This document shows, piece after piece, positions 42,298 through 52,912 of a stretch of 64,000 nucleotides of DNA. The notes beneath the pieces are model-generated. The model did no database searches and was not told the DNA's origin. It saw nothing but the letters and a program-made list of their open reading frames with translations. A program made the position numbers and the translations under genes. The DNA is taken from positions 5,718,658 to 5,782,657 of the forward strand of contig OX377206.1 in the NCBI GenBank assembly GCA_947396885.1, in the 5' to 3' direction. The stretch is from Heligmosomoides polygyrus polygyrus. Its lineage: Eukaryota; Nematoda; Chromadorea; Rhabditida; Heligmosomidae. The first letter of the stretch is position 1; each line of letters begins with the position of its first letter.

Positions 42298-42358
42298 AAT
42301 GTGCTAATGCTTCTGTGCCGAACGAGGTTGAGGTTCGGCACAGAAGCATTATCACATT
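42298..42358. repeat. Hairpin, 26-bp arms with one mismatch, 9-nt loop
   Basis: AATGTGCTAATGCTTCTGTG to 42323 pairs with 42333-42358 except at one position. The loop is GAGGTTGAG. It lies inside ATT-rich DNA that is itself partly symmetrical. It may be a tiny foldback element or a small-RNA hairpin; no transcription signal is visible. Confidence 0.9.
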
Positions 42359-42639
42359 ATGAATCATGCCGAGGTTTTACGAAGAAAGAACATGGAGAAT
42401 TCTTTTTATTTTTATTATTACATTATTTTTTATTCTATACCTAAATACATTCATTTATATGATGAAGAGAACCAGCCACCTTGTTGTTGTGGTGCAGCTG
42501 ATAACGTATTGGATGAGAACAAATCTTTGGTAAATCTGCCCAGTCAAAATTAGATAAAACAATGATCATTAGATGTTGTCCTAATATTTTTATCAGGTTC
42601 AATGTCGAGTAATAAAAAACAAAAAAGTTGTAAGAGATA

Positions 42640-42960
42640 TCGCGACTTTCTAGCGATCATAGGACGATTTCGTGCGATATTGTGAGGAATTATCGCTTAG
42701 AGCTTTATCAGATTGGGAGCTATGCAAACAAGAAACTCCTTATAAAAGGGTCATATGGGAAATTCACATGGCGCTCTTCTCATGTTCCATTTTTTCTATT
42801 CTTCATTTTTTTGTAGGATGTTTTTAGGACGCTCTAATGTGTACTATATTTGTACATTAAAATTTTGGTTTAATTACCCAAGTTTGAGGTAAACGGTGCC
42901 GAAAAACTGGTGTATGTGTCTACCAAAGGACCTATTCTGAACCACCGACAAGTTTAACTT
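42640..42960 (+). repeat. Duplicated segment with TATA box and short ORF (copy A)
   Basis: Matches 46803-47110 from ATCGCGACTTTCTAGCGATC to CTGAACCA. It contains CTCCTTATAAAAGGG (TATA-like) followed about 25 bp later by ATGGCGCTCTTCTC, which opens a hydrophobic 19-codon frame (MALFSCSIFSILHFFVGCF). The pair could be duplicated promoter/signal-peptide exons or solo terminal repeats. Confidence 0.6.
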
Positions 42961-43925
42961 AAGAGAGAAAAAGCAATAAAGCAGTAATATTTAAACACCG
43001 GTTAAGTCTGTCGTGCAACGGATCACAGGTAGGAAGACCTCCTCATGTTTATAGAAAATTATTCAAAAATTTGTTGAACATGACGGCTGTTGAGCGGCAT
43101 GATCAGAACTGCCTAGAAATTTGTGGTGACTCTTGCAGATGACAATGGCAAGAATTTCGTGTCCAGTTTTCCAGTTTCCTTGGAAAATACCAACTTTTAA
43201 AGCTGAACCGAGTGCACGAAATTCTCGGAGGCCGAACATCGAAAAAATCTAGATGACTAGAACGAACTCGCGTAAATTCAAGGGAGGGGTTTTTGTTCCC
43301 GGTTTTCATTTCCAAGTTGGGGATGAACGTGACGACAAGAACATGCGTCCCGACGTCGTCGACCTTTACTCGGCAGGCGATTTTTTTGCGCTCTCGTGGT
43401 GAGAGGTGTCCTCATCACACAATGGCGACACAATGCGCGTAATCAGCCCTCGCCGGCACTTTCGTTATGAGGAGCAATAACTGACTGGCAGCCAAGCACT
43501 AGGCAGTCATTCAAGCCATTACATACGATGCGGGATCCCCGGATAACTGCCTGTCGTCAGGCAGTATTGAGGCGCTGGTTTTTTGTCCGCATTTTCTCCT
43601 CTCACACACACGCACGCACACGATGCCTCCAGTGTCGATCAGTCACGCTATGACGGATCCATGCCGGCTAGCAGTGTCCAGTGTGTAACGTGCATATCAT
43701 TTTTCCGATAGGTAACAAAATGTCAACGGCTGAAGCCGTCAGCGAGCGCATTCTGCATTTGCATTTTAATGACGTGACAACTGGACTTATCTAGTAGAGA
43801 TGACTTGTTCTGCCTTGCCTATTTATGGGCTTTAACAACACTCTTTTTAACGATTTAAGAAGTCATAGCGAAGATTCAATTGAATTGAATTCAATTCATT
43901 CCAATTATGCATCCTACGATGCGCT
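42961..43925. other. Unassigned DNA
   Basis: 43380-43700 is GC-richer and may be promoter-like, with a CACACACACGCACGCACACG stretch before an ATG at 43622. No gene can be supported. Confidence 0.25.
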
Positions 43926-44378
43926 TGGGCGCGTGTAGCGCAGTAGGAAGTGGTGCCAGCTTTCGCATGCAGCCGATACTAGGTTCCTGGTTTGGATTTC
44001 TCGCTCAGGCCAACCAAGCATTCCACTCCTCCAGAATAGGAGAATTGGTTCCAGACTTGCCTGGAAAGGACAGATCGCTGAGTTTTTCATCGGCTGGCCA
44101 CCGAAAGCTGTTGTACGGCCTAATACGCACTCAAATCAAATCGACGATATCCCGTAGAAGTAGAATGTCTGGCGCATACCAAAGGGATTGACTAAGGCCT
44201 AGTTTATACATGCGTCGCCACGCGGCGCGGCTCTAACAATAAGATTGCCATGGATATTGATTTTTCGCGCCACCCGATCGATAACCATTCCGACTGTGGC
44301 GCCGCGCCGCGCAACATTGCAACTATAAACTAGGGCTAACGCCGTCCTCTACCTTTCATCCTACCTTATTATTTATTG
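43926..44378 (+). mobile_element. SINE1 copy split by a MITE
   Basis: Head GCGCGTGTAGCGCAGTAGG and CCTGGTTTGGATTTCTCGC, body CAGACTTGCCTGG, tail CCCGTAGAAGTAGAATGTC and GGGATTGACTAA. The MITE 44196-44336 follows, and the SINE resumes with TAACGCCGTCC. Confidence 0.85.
44196..44336. mobile_element. TTA/TAA-targeting MITE inside SINE1
   Basis: GGCCTAGTTTATACATGCG and reverse GCCCTAGTTTATAGTTGC are its TIRs. The TAA of the SINE is duplicated on both sides (44193-44195 and 44337-44339). Same subfamily as 32722. Confidence 0.9.
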
Positions 44379-44629
44379 TTTATATAACGAGAAGCTTCAC
44401 ATATTACCGGCCTTCCGCATTCCCTAACTCGCTGTAGTCATTGTATGGGTCAAGCATGGTTTGTAAGGAGTCCGCGAAATCACGTTCAACTAGAGTACAT
44501 GGCTCATCCTGCTGTAGAAATGAGCAACGTAGGTCAGCCTACTTCTACATACTGTATGTACCTTCCAAAGGAATGAGCTGTGCATGCGATGCCAGACCGC
44601 TTATTATGCAGTATTGACCGCCTGTGGTA

Positions 44630-44810
44630 GCGCATTTTGAGAAGTCAGCGTCTACCGTGTGAACCTCGAATCGATGTTCTTGGTTGGGGTCCCGTCCAGG
44701 CTACCCACATCTTCCATATCTCCATATCTCCTTGGCGAGAAAGGAAAATCGCTGACTTGTCAATCGGCTGACTACCTCAAGTGAATGTAGTGGCGAAATA
44801 AATGATAGAG
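44630..44810 (+). mobile_element. SINE1 fragment, diverged
   Basis: GAAGTCAGCGTCTACCGTGT, then AGGCTACCCACATCTTCC and GACTTGTCAATCGGCTGAC follow the SINE1 order head to body. Lies head-outward against the inverted copy at 44815. Confidence 0.5.
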
Positions 44811-44814
44811 AAAA

Positions 44815-45115
44815 CGGGTAAAAGATGGCGTTGATCATTTCGAGGTGTGCGCCATGCATGCGTTTTCTACGGACTGCTGTGGGTGCAATTGATTTGCGTA
44901 TTTGCTCTACACAATATCTTGCGTCGGCCATCTCGAAGAAATCAGTGTTTTCGTATTTCTATTCTAATAGACAAATCACCGCCATCAAATCACCGACCAC
45001 AGAGGAATGGGCGACTTCGTTGACCTGGGTAAGACACGGAACACCACCGTCGATTCGAGGTTCACACGACAGCCGACGCCTCCTGCCACTACATACACTA
45101 CCACACGTCTCTTTG
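44815..45115 (-). mobile_element. SINE1 copy, diverged
   Basis: Reverse order: AAAAGATGGCGTTGATCATT (tail), GTGCGCCATGCATGCGTTTT, ACCGACCACAGAGGAATGGG (body), then CGACAGCCGACGCCTCCTGC and CACTACATACACTACC (head). Confidence 0.55.
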
Positions 45116-45881
45116 AACATAGTCCCCTTCTTCTCTTTTTTCTCCTTCTTCTTCTTGATGCAGTTCTTTAGCGGGAAGCCAATAGAACGTACTTCGATGA
45201 CTTATCTGAAGCAAGCGATAAAGGAATTCTTCTAAGCTTCTCTGTTTTTCCTATTCTTTCAGCACTACACAGCTGGATAAGCGATTAGGTGGAACATGTG
45301 TTTGAAGCAGTTCGGCTACTTCATTGCTTCGCGCTACCAACATTTTTTCATTCTTCGACTTTTGGTTACAGTTCTCTGAAAATTAAGGATGTTCAGAACG
45401 TTTATTTCATTTCATGGGAAGTAATTATGCTTCGTTAGACAAGGGTTAAAATGCTTCTATATTTTCTTCCCTTTCATGAAGAATTTGCGCAGAATCGTAC
45501 ATTCTGACCGTTTTCCTGGAAGCATAAGCTTATTACGGTGAGGTGCATAGTTTTTTCTGCAAAAGCAAAGCCAAAGACTTCCATTTCTAATCAAGCCGTG
45601 CCGGGTTGTCCGATGGCCTTGTGTGTGCTGCTTCGTTCGCACGCACATATTCAAATATTCGCCAGTTTCCAGCGCCTCGTAGGCATTTTCCGACGTGATT
45701 AGGTTATCCACGGCCTACCCACAGCCGGACACGAATTACCAGCGATTTTAGGCCTCGTCAAGAACATCATCGTTCGTTGGTCACTCCACGCTTCCATGCT
45801 CGCGAGCCACATTCAAAGCTATTGCCGACGTGAAAATTTGGTGAAATTTTTGAAGAATTTGGTGAAATGATGAATTATTCC
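45116..45881. other. Intergenic, nothing recognised
   Basis: Unassigned DNA; no gene or repeat recognised. Confidence 0.3.
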
Positions 45882-46175
45882 AAAAGGATAAATAAAGGGC
45901 AAAGGACGGTCCCTTACTCAATCCTTTTTGGGAGGCGCCACGCATTCTACTTCTACGGGATGTCGTGAAGGCGATTTGAATACGTATTTGGCCATACAAC
46001 GACTTGTGGTGGCCAGCCGTTCAACAAGTCAGCGCTTTATCCTTCTCAGACAAGCCTGGTACCAATTCACCGAGGGATGGAAGGCTTGGTTGGCGAGGGC
46101 GGGAAATCCGAACCAGGTACCTGGTATCGGGTGCAGGCGACAGCCGGCGCCTCCTCCGACTGCGCTACACGCGCC
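45882..46175 (-). mobile_element. SINE1 copy, complete
   Basis: AAAGGATAAATAAAGGGC and TTACTCAATCCTTTTTGGGA (tail), AGCCTGGTACCAATTCACCG (body), AATCCGAACCAGGTACCTGG and TCCGACTGCGCTACACGCGC (head). The body lacks the CCCCGGA stretch. Confidence 0.85.
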
Positions 46176-46802
46176 TTGAATTGTGGATATGTTTGAAAAA
46201 TTGAAGTGCAATTTTTAAAAAAACATGCTGTAGATTTTAAGCCACTTTTTAAGGCGAAACTGCTTCAACTACATTAAAAAGGTTTCACTAAACAGGTTTT
46301 TTTCTCAACAAACTAAGCCTTTCTCAAAACACAGTGGACATATATATTTCGGGGCACCTGGGCACCTTACTAAGTGAAAAGGGCAGACTTTTAAATTAAG
46401 CTAAAGTGATCTCCAATAAGGTGAAATTGATTTTTCAGTTTAAAATTTTCCCAGAGATTTGCTGAAATTTCATGAATCCTTACTTCAGGAAAGCAAACGC
46501 TGGGTTTGAGGTTTTATAAATCCTTTTTTACAATTTTTTAAGGAAAGCCATAACAATATTTACTATAACCTTTTTAAAGAAAGGAGTTTTTAAAGATCGG
46601 GTTGCTCTAAATGTTATCGAATTCTAGTCAATGATCACAAATTTTTATCAAGCTTTCTAATCATCATTATTGCAGGTAATACACGAAACTATTCAAAAGG
46701 AGCCACAGATAACGGAATGGCTTAGCACTATAATTGCGTTCTCTAATTTTTAAAAAATATTCGAGTGGTTTCAATTGCCTACAAATTTCGAATATACGAA
46801 TT
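46176..46802. other. AT-rich DNA with a small ATTCGAAT remnant
   Basis: 46745-46805 contains ATATTCGAGTGG and TTTCGAATATACGAATTC, traces of the hAT-type MITE family. Otherwise nothing recognised. Confidence 0.3.
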
Positions 46803-47110
46803 CTATCGTGACTTTCTCGCAATCATAGGACGATTCGTGGGATATTGTAAAAGAATTTTCGCTTTGAGCTGAAATTGTTGAGCTATGCAAACAAAAAACT
46901 CCTTATAAAAGAGATATGGGAAACTTCACATGGCGTTCTTTTCTTGTTCTGTTTTGTTATTTCTTCATTTCTTATGGGATGTTTTTAGGAGGCTCTTATG
47001 TATATTGTATTTGTATATTATACAGTTTTGGTTTAATTACCCAAGCTTGATGTAAACGTGGCCGACTGGTGTGTGTACCGAAGGATATAAACTGAACCAG
47101 CAATCTAGCT
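46803..47110 (+). repeat. Duplicated segment with TATA box and short ORF (copy B)
   Basis: Second copy of 42640-42960. CTCCTTATAAAAGAG precedes ATGGCGTTCTTTTC, which opens a longer frame (MAFFSCSVLLFLHFLWDVFR...). Within the first 12 codons several of the differences from copy A are at third positions. Confidence 0.6.
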
Positions 47111-48395
47111 TCGAATATTTTTGAAAAAAGTGGTTTTTCTTAATAGCCGGATATGAGTACAGTCGCAAAACGCGATTTTTTGAATATATGAATTCGACTC
47201 GAACGAAAACCAATGAAATGCCTATTCGTGTAGATCATTCTAGAAGAACAATACTTACCACTCATCAAACTCGGCTCTTTTTGAACTGCCATGGCATGCA
47301 CTCTCACTCCCTGAATGAATAAAAGGGAAATAAATGGAATGCTCATTCCCAAAGGGTCGCAGGTTCGACTTTTCGCTCATGATAAAATAGAGGGCCTTTT
47401 TGCGCAAAGTTTGCAAGAACGATGAACCTCTTATTTCGATTGTGAATTTAATCCAAGTAAGCCACGTTTCTTCGTTTGTTTGTTTCCTTGCGACTACGAC
47501 TGAAAGAGACCATTTCATTGGACAACTATTTTTTCTAGAAACTTCTACTTGTATTTTTTCCTTTTGCATTATTTATCCCTACCTTGGTCGTTGGTTCCAT
47601 CACATTCATCAGGTCCGCTCCTTTCTCACATCCGCATGACCTTAAGGACTCCGCCGAAGAATTCCACGCTGAATCACCTATAATTACGCCGTACACGGTT
47701 AATTAGAGCTGTAAGTAGCACGGTGATCAAGGTTAATGTCTCTTTTACAATGATGGGCAACTTGAAAGGCAGAACGGCGCTGCCGGTACGTCACCACTAA
47801 TCTTCTGGGCGTGAGTTCGTCGCCTGCTCCGGAAGGAGCGCTCTGGTGCTCGGACGCCCTCATGATGGTGTACGGCTGTCCATATATTGTACTTTGCCTG
47901 ACGCGTTGTCAAATTAGAGCACGGACGGAGTACGGAACGGCTCAAATAGGCTTTAGAAGAGCGTCGAGGACACCATGGCCTCATTGGGACGGGCCAGTGG
48001 CCGGCAGCCACCGACGTTTCGCACCGAATTAGAAGGACGACGTTACACAAACTTGATACGGATAATCGTGTTGCATTCTGGATGAGAGCGCTGTGGTCAT
48101 TCGGGTAACATGAGAATGTCGTTCTGCTCGTTGTGCGATGCCGATACGCTCGTCAGCGAACGTCTGACCTCCCTAGGAAGTGTAGGAGGTTGACAAGCAT
48201 CCGTTCCTTCTTCGTGGTCACGTTTCCTCCTTCATACCATTTTAATTCTTAACTTTTTCTTTACACCTGAACCTCTTTCGTTGTGCAACCTTTTTTTGCT
48301 TTCTGGGAGCTCAATGAGAAAAGCCACAACATGGACATACATGTCCTTTCCCTTTTCCTAGTGTACTTTAAATATTGATATCAAAAGTGAAACCT
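47111..48395. other. Unassigned; GC-richer 47640-48200
   Basis: Both strands are open across 47745-48050 (101 codons on minus, 73 on plus). Neither frame resembles a known protein. It may be a host exon or a repeat; I cannot choose. Confidence 0.25.
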
Positions 48396-48403
48396 GTTTC
48401 GAA

Positions 48404-48856
48404 TATAGTTGTGCACTCGAAACTTTCTCGAATATTCGAATGGCTTCGAACGACTAAAAATTTCGAATATTCGAATTTGAATACATTGGATAGACGCGAT
48501 TTTTGAACATTCGAATTAGAGTATATTCAAAAAACGAGATTTTTTTGAACATTCGAATTCGAATACATTCGAAAAACTAGATTTTTTGAACATTCGAATT
48601 CGAATACATTCGAAAAACGAGATTTCTGAGTATTCGAGTTCAAACGCGATTTTTGAACATTCGAATTCGAATACATTTCGTAAACGCGATTTTTGAACAT
48701 TAGAATTCGAATACATTCGAAAAACGAGATTTTTGAGTATTCGAGCTCGAATACATCCGAAAAACGAATTTTTTTGATCATTCGAATTCGATTATTCAAA
48801 TTCGAATGAAAAGCGTTTGAATACCTATTCGAATAGGCCATTGAAGCACAACTATA
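48404..48856. mobile_element. ATTCGAAT-rich hAT-type MITE, long copy
   Basis: TATAGTTGTGC at 48404 and inverted GCACAACTATA ending 48856 are exact TIRs. The flanking 8-mers GTTTCGAA and GTTTCATG agree at the first five positions, as expected for a decayed 8-bp duplication. The interior has at least five tandem units of about 55-60 bp containing CATTCGAATTCGAATACATT and an ACGCGATTTTTGAA-like spacer. The open frames here are repeat artefacts. Confidence 0.8.
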
Positions 48857-48959
48857 GTTTCATGAGGTATTTCATGATCAGCCTTATTTATATTCACAGT
48901 TATCAAAACCTTTATTTTTAATTATTTGAATCTTTATTCATGTTTGTCTCCTTCTTTTT

Positions 48960-49016
48960 CTTTGTGGTTGGTTTACTGTCCTTCTATTTTGGAGCACCAT
49001 GAATGTACGAAATAAG

Positions 49017-49047
<31 letters not shown>

Positions 49048-49051
49048 ATAT
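48960..49051 (+). repeat. (AAAT)n run with LINE-like 3' end
   Basis: 49014-49051 holds about nine AAAT units, preceded by a T-rich stretch and TGAATGTACGAAATAAGTAA, the usual look of a CR1-type 3' terminus on the plus strand. The body of the element is not recognisable. Confidence 0.5.
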
Positions 49052-49287
49052 CAGTTGAGCGTTTGTTTTATCATGGAAGACTTCTGTAAAGTGATTGTTC
49101 TTAGGGATCGTCTAGAGATCGTTTAGTGTTCCCGCAACGCGCGACACGATGTTATTGCAAGCTCCCATATCGATCGCCGAAGCGACGAATCGATGCGGCA
49201 GCTTATCACTACATCGCATCACACGTCGTGTGCACGCTAATCGTTCCCTTACACTTAATCGGATGCTTGTTCGCAACTGAAGATTCG

Positions 49288-49766
49288 GTATTATCAGGTT
49301 GTTGCAAAAGTAATTGCCGTTTCAGGGTGTGTTGAAATAGATGGTTAATTCTCATAGGGTATCACCTCTTCAAGCCAACTTGCGCGAACCGTTTTGCAGG
49401 CTTTTTCGTCTCTTTCAAACTATGTTTCACATTTTCGCCTGTTGGATTCTGGGTTTGGATCCACTCCCAAGCGGTCCTTAGGGCATTAGCAGATGTTTCG
49501 CTTGCGCACAAACCCTCACCAATTTTTTGTGTGAATTTTTATTATTATTTTTTGAATAAGGCTAGAGACTTAAAGCTAGCTAGCTCGTTGTTTGGCACCC
49601 CAAACGCTTTGTTTCAAAGCGCCGAGGGTTAATCATGCTTGAGAAGTGCTGTGAATATCCTATCGGCCATTAGTTCCATAGTACGTCGAGCTGGTGAAGT
49701 TGCTCTCTAAAGCAGGTGCCCTAGTGCAGTCAGTTTCCTTGTTGTTCTGATGCAACAACCAGGCAC
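49288..49766. mobile_element. Possible mariner-derived MITE
   Basis: TATTATCAGGTTGTTGCAAA then AGTAATTGCC is very like the terminal repeat of mariner elements. A weak inverted partner (GATGCAACAACCAGG) occurs at 49751-49765. No transposase reading frame is recognisable between them. Confidence 0.35.
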
Positions 49767-50165
49767 TCACAGTCGCGCAATATCCGGTTACAAATTGAGG
49801 GAATTATCGAGTTGAAAGTGTACGACAACAACTGGTTTTCAGTGCAATTCCTCGGTGTAAGGAAGAGTGTGCGGAACGTGCAAATCGCATGTCGGAATAG
49901 TTGTATGATGGGCATCTTTGACACTGGAATTGCCTGCTACAGCTCATATTCAATTAGAATTTAAGCAAAAATTAAAATACACATTTTTAATTTATTTGTG
50001 TGTTTTAGTTTATTTTTGCAATCATTTTCTTTAAAGGTGTATATTCTATTTCTTGCATAGGACCCTCCCGGCATATGAAAAACTTCGGACAAGACAGATC
50101 CTTCCTAAGAATAATGAAGCTTTCAAAAAATTTGTGATATCAGATCTGAAGCCATAACTCACTGA
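49767..50165. other. AT-rich DNA, nothing recognised
   Basis: No exon, RNA gene or named repeat that I can support. Confidence 0.3.
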
Positions 50166-50301
50166 GGCCTTTGTCATACCATCGCTCACCCCGAGCGACG
50201 CCTAATGATATGCACCCATATCGATTCCATCGCTCCGCCCGATCGATATGGGAGCATATCTTTAGGCGTCGCTCGGGGTGAGCGATGGTATGACATAGGC
50301 C
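50166..50301. mobile_element. Palindromic MITE, GGCCTTTGTCATACCATCGC type
   Basis: The ends GGCCTTTGTCATACCATCGC and the reverse of GCGATGGTATGACATAGGCC are TIRs, flanked by TGA (50163-50165 and 50302-50304). Almost the whole element is self-complementary. Confidence 0.8.
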
Positions 50302-50311
50302 TGATGCCTTA

Positions 50312-50591
50312 GCCGTGGTTTATAGTTGCGTCGCTGTGCGGCACGTCATCATAGTTGGAATAGATACCGAATAGATCGACCGGGCACGCGAAATATCGAT
50401 ATCTACGGCGACCAGTAGGGCCCGTTTGTACTTCGACGCTGAGCGACGCGACGCCACGTATTGTGGCCACATTGATCGAGCGACGCGATCGATCAATTTG
50501 GCCACTATGCATGCCATCGCTTCGCTCGGCGTCAGAAGTACAGACGGGGCCTTACGCCGCACCGCATGGCGGTGCAAGTACAAACCAGGTC
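50312..50591. mobile_element. Outer TTA-targeting MITE, interrupted by another
   Basis: The ends GCCGTGGTTTATAGTTGCG and reverse GACCTGGTTTGTACTTGC are diverged TIRs flanked by TTA (50309-50311 and 50592-50594). The interior includes CACGCGAAATATCGATATCT, as in the 32722 subfamily. The inner element is at 50418-50551. Confidence 0.7.
50418..50551. mobile_element. Inner MITE nested in 50312-50591
   Basis: GGGCCCGTTTGTACTTCGAC and reverse GGCCCCGTCTGTACTTCTGA are the TIRs. Flanks are GTA and TTA, a decayed 3-bp duplication. Same subfamily as 10523. Confidence 0.8.
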
Positions 50592-50595
50592 TTAA

Positions 50596-50735
50596 GGCCT
50601 TCGCACACTTTTGCCGCCACGCGGCGCGGCACCACGATTGCCATAGATATCGATTTGCCTCGCGAGGCGATTTTGCGTCTCTGCTCCATGCTTAAAGATA
50701 AGGCTGACGCGTGGCGGCAAAAGTGTGCGAAGGCC
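50596..50735. mobile_element. Palindromic MITE, GGCCTTCGCACACTTTTGCC type
   Basis: GGCCTTCGCACACTTTTGCC and its exact reverse complement end the element, with another ten or so bases (GCCACGCG/CGCGTGGC) also pairing. The preceding bases are TAA and the following TTC, so the duplication is unclear. It abuts the previous MITE with four bases between them. Confidence 0.75.
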
Positions 50736-50769
50736 TTCAGTCAGACGTCATTTTCATTTACTTCTTCAC

Positions 50770-50917
50770 CTAAAATTTGTGAAATCACATCTGAATCTCA
50801 TCTTCACCTAGATAATATATGTGGACTGTATTTGCTTTTCTCATTTGGTTTTTTAATACAATTTGCGCACGATTGTACTTGTACTCGTGTAAATAAATAA
50901 ATAAATAAATAAATAAG
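50770..50917 (+). repeat. LINE-like 3' end with (AAAT)n
   Basis: Six or seven AAAT units at 50890-50916 follow TGTACTTGTACTCGTGTAAA and T-rich DNA. Interpreted as a 5'-truncated CR1-type insertion. Confidence 0.45.
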
Positions 50918-51107
50918 CCTCTGGAAATAGTTAAGAAGAAGCATCTTCCATATCCGATTGCGTGTGCCATAAAATTTGTTCCACCAAAGTTCTTGGCATC
51001 AACTCCACCAGCTGATCCAACGAGAACGTTACGCAAATGCTTGAATTCCTTCTTATGTGATCTAGATACATATTCCCGAATGACCTGCTTGTATATGCAT
51101 TCGGATC

Positions 51108-51205
51108 ACTCTCATTCGAACTTGAACATTCGAATTCGAACAATCGAAGAATTGTTTTTCGAATGCAAACAAATTCGAATGTTTGAAATTCTCCATTCTC
51201 GAATT
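51108..51205. mobile_element. ATTCGAAT-rich MITE fragment
   Basis: TCATTCGAACTTGAACATTC, GAATTCGAACAATCGAAG and TTCTCGAATTTAAAT are family motifs; termini not identified. Confidence 0.4.
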
Positions 51206-51207
51206 TA

Positions 51208-51440
51208 AATGATAAAAGGATGAAGGAGAATAGGCGTCCTTAGGGCTCGTTTATACTTCTGACGCCGAGCGACGCGACGGCATGTATAATGGCCAAATTG
51301 ATCTATGGCGTCGCACGATCAATGTGGCCACAATACATGACGTCGCGTCACTCGGCGTCGAAGTATAAACGGGCCCTTACTCAATCCATTTTAGGTGTGC
51401 GTCACGCTTTCTACTTCTACGGGATGTCGTGGAGGTGAAC
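51208..51440 (-). mobile_element. SINE1 3' part split by a MITE
   Basis: GATAAAAGGATGAAGGAG and GGCGTCC (tail end) precede the MITE, and TTACTCAATCCATTTTAGGT, CTACTTCTACGGGATGTCGT follow it, to about 51438. The head and most of the body are absent. Confidence 0.75.
51243..51376. mobile_element. TTA-targeting MITE inside SINE1
   Basis: GGGCTCGTTTATACTTCTGA and reverse GGGCCCGTTTATACTTCGAC are TIRs, flanked by TTA on each side (51240-51242 and 51377-51379). The TTA is the one of the SINE sequence GTTACTCAATCC, the same position hit in the copy at 43926. Confidence 0.9.
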
Positions 51441-52912
51441 TATTTTATGATGCCAAGCTCAAACATACAATCTTTGGCGTAATTGATGTTGTTGTTGTTC
51501 ACATCGAGGGATCATGCTATCAACACTAAACGCTTCACGCACTTCAAAGCCATGAGCTCCTACTACCTTCCCTATCAGTGTTATGTTGCGTACCAGCTGA
51601 CACCATAGATAGGCCTTATATGGATGGGAAAGTAAATTAAACTCAACTGCAACTGTGCGCTAACAAGCATTTAGAGCGATGATTTGAAGAATTGCTAAGA
51701 TGCCCTAATGTACTCGAATATTCAACGGGATCTCCTTTTATAGAGTCAGTTGCGTCAGTCCATCTCGTGTTCTAAATAAAAAGTGCACTTCCACGTAGTG
51801 CACACACGTAGTGCAAATCATTGCGTGTGGGAGAGTTGTACTACGAGTTGTAGCTGTTAGTGGGAAGAATTTCTCGAAAAATTGCATTTTCTCGAGTGTA
51901 TTCGAACCAAGTATTCAGTCAAATCACTTTTTTAATATGTTCGAGTGCGAATGCTCGAACATGTTTGCTATTCCAAATCATTCGATTGTTCGATTTTTTG
52001 TAGATCACATCTATAATCTTCAGCTTAACCGGTTCGATGCTGACGTCAGTGGCGGACTCATCCCGAAATCACGAGTAAAAGTGATATGAGGAAAGAGATC
52101 ACAATGCCAAGAATTTTTATTTAAAAAATCAGTCGTAGTCTCGAATCTAGGCAGCATTGGGAAGTGGTAACGTGACAGCCAATCAGACCGCGTTGAATAA
52201 GAGTACGTGCCATTCAGAGAGAGAGAGGGAGAGAGAGAGAATGAAGGAGAGCGTGCACAGTCGGAACATCGATTGATAGGTATGGTGCTACTCTTTGCTA
52301 TAATTGGCTAGTGCGCCCCCAACTCCCAGTGCTGTCCATCTTCGCGACATCTGCCAGAAATTCATTGCCTTACCAAGAAACCCTAAATTCTGAAACTCAA
52401 AAGGAATTTAAAATTTTCTAGGCTTAAATAAGGAAATGCCATTTTTGAAGTGCCTCCTCAAAAGCATTCCATAAATGCCCTGTTCACTCCACTGCGTCCC
52501 AGTCTGATAGCACAGTGCCCATAGTGATGTCAGTCATGTTGACTTTCTCCCTCGTGCTCTTTGTTGAGCGGAGTGCGAGGCAGGAGGCTCATCTGACGAC
52601 GATGACGACGACGAAGACGACGGCGACGAGCAGACAATGAGTGCATGCATGTGTCGTGCGTTGCACATAAACTTTCCGCTGGAGAATAATACGCGATAGC
52701 AATCTTTGCTGGACGATGGCAATATCTGATGCTCGTTAACACATATATGCGCGTTGAGGGACAGGCTGGCCGGCCTTGGACGAGCCGCCGTCGCTGGCTG
52801 CCATCCGAGAACGCACATTATCAGCTGTAATTCAGGCTGTAAAATCAGGCTCAAAAATCGCCTGCACTAATGCGACCTGCATAGCACAAGGTCAGCTAGG
52901 ATTAGTGGTTAC
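51441..52912. other. Unassigned; includes ATTCGAA remnants and purine-rich tracts
   Basis: 51885-52000 has traces of the ATTCGAAT MITE family. 52219-52242 is GAGAGAGAGAGGGAGAGAGA-like. 52595-52632 is a GACGAC-type triplet run. 52180-52900 is GC-richer and could be regulatory, but no exon is supportable. Confidence 0.3.

Noticed and set aside
42640..47110. LTR retrotransposon with 310-bp LTRs
   Set aside because: No TG..CA ends, target duplication, primer-binding site or gag-pol between the copies; kept only as a duplicated segment.
47745..48050. 101-codon minus-strand ORF as a gene
   Set aside because: Opposite strand is equally open, with no domain, signal peptide or splice sites to choose between them.
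48516..48841. Minus-strand ORFs rich in Ser/Arg/Phe/Glu/Cys repeats
   Set aside because: Produced by tandem ATTCGAATTCGAATAC units of a MITE, not a repeat protein.
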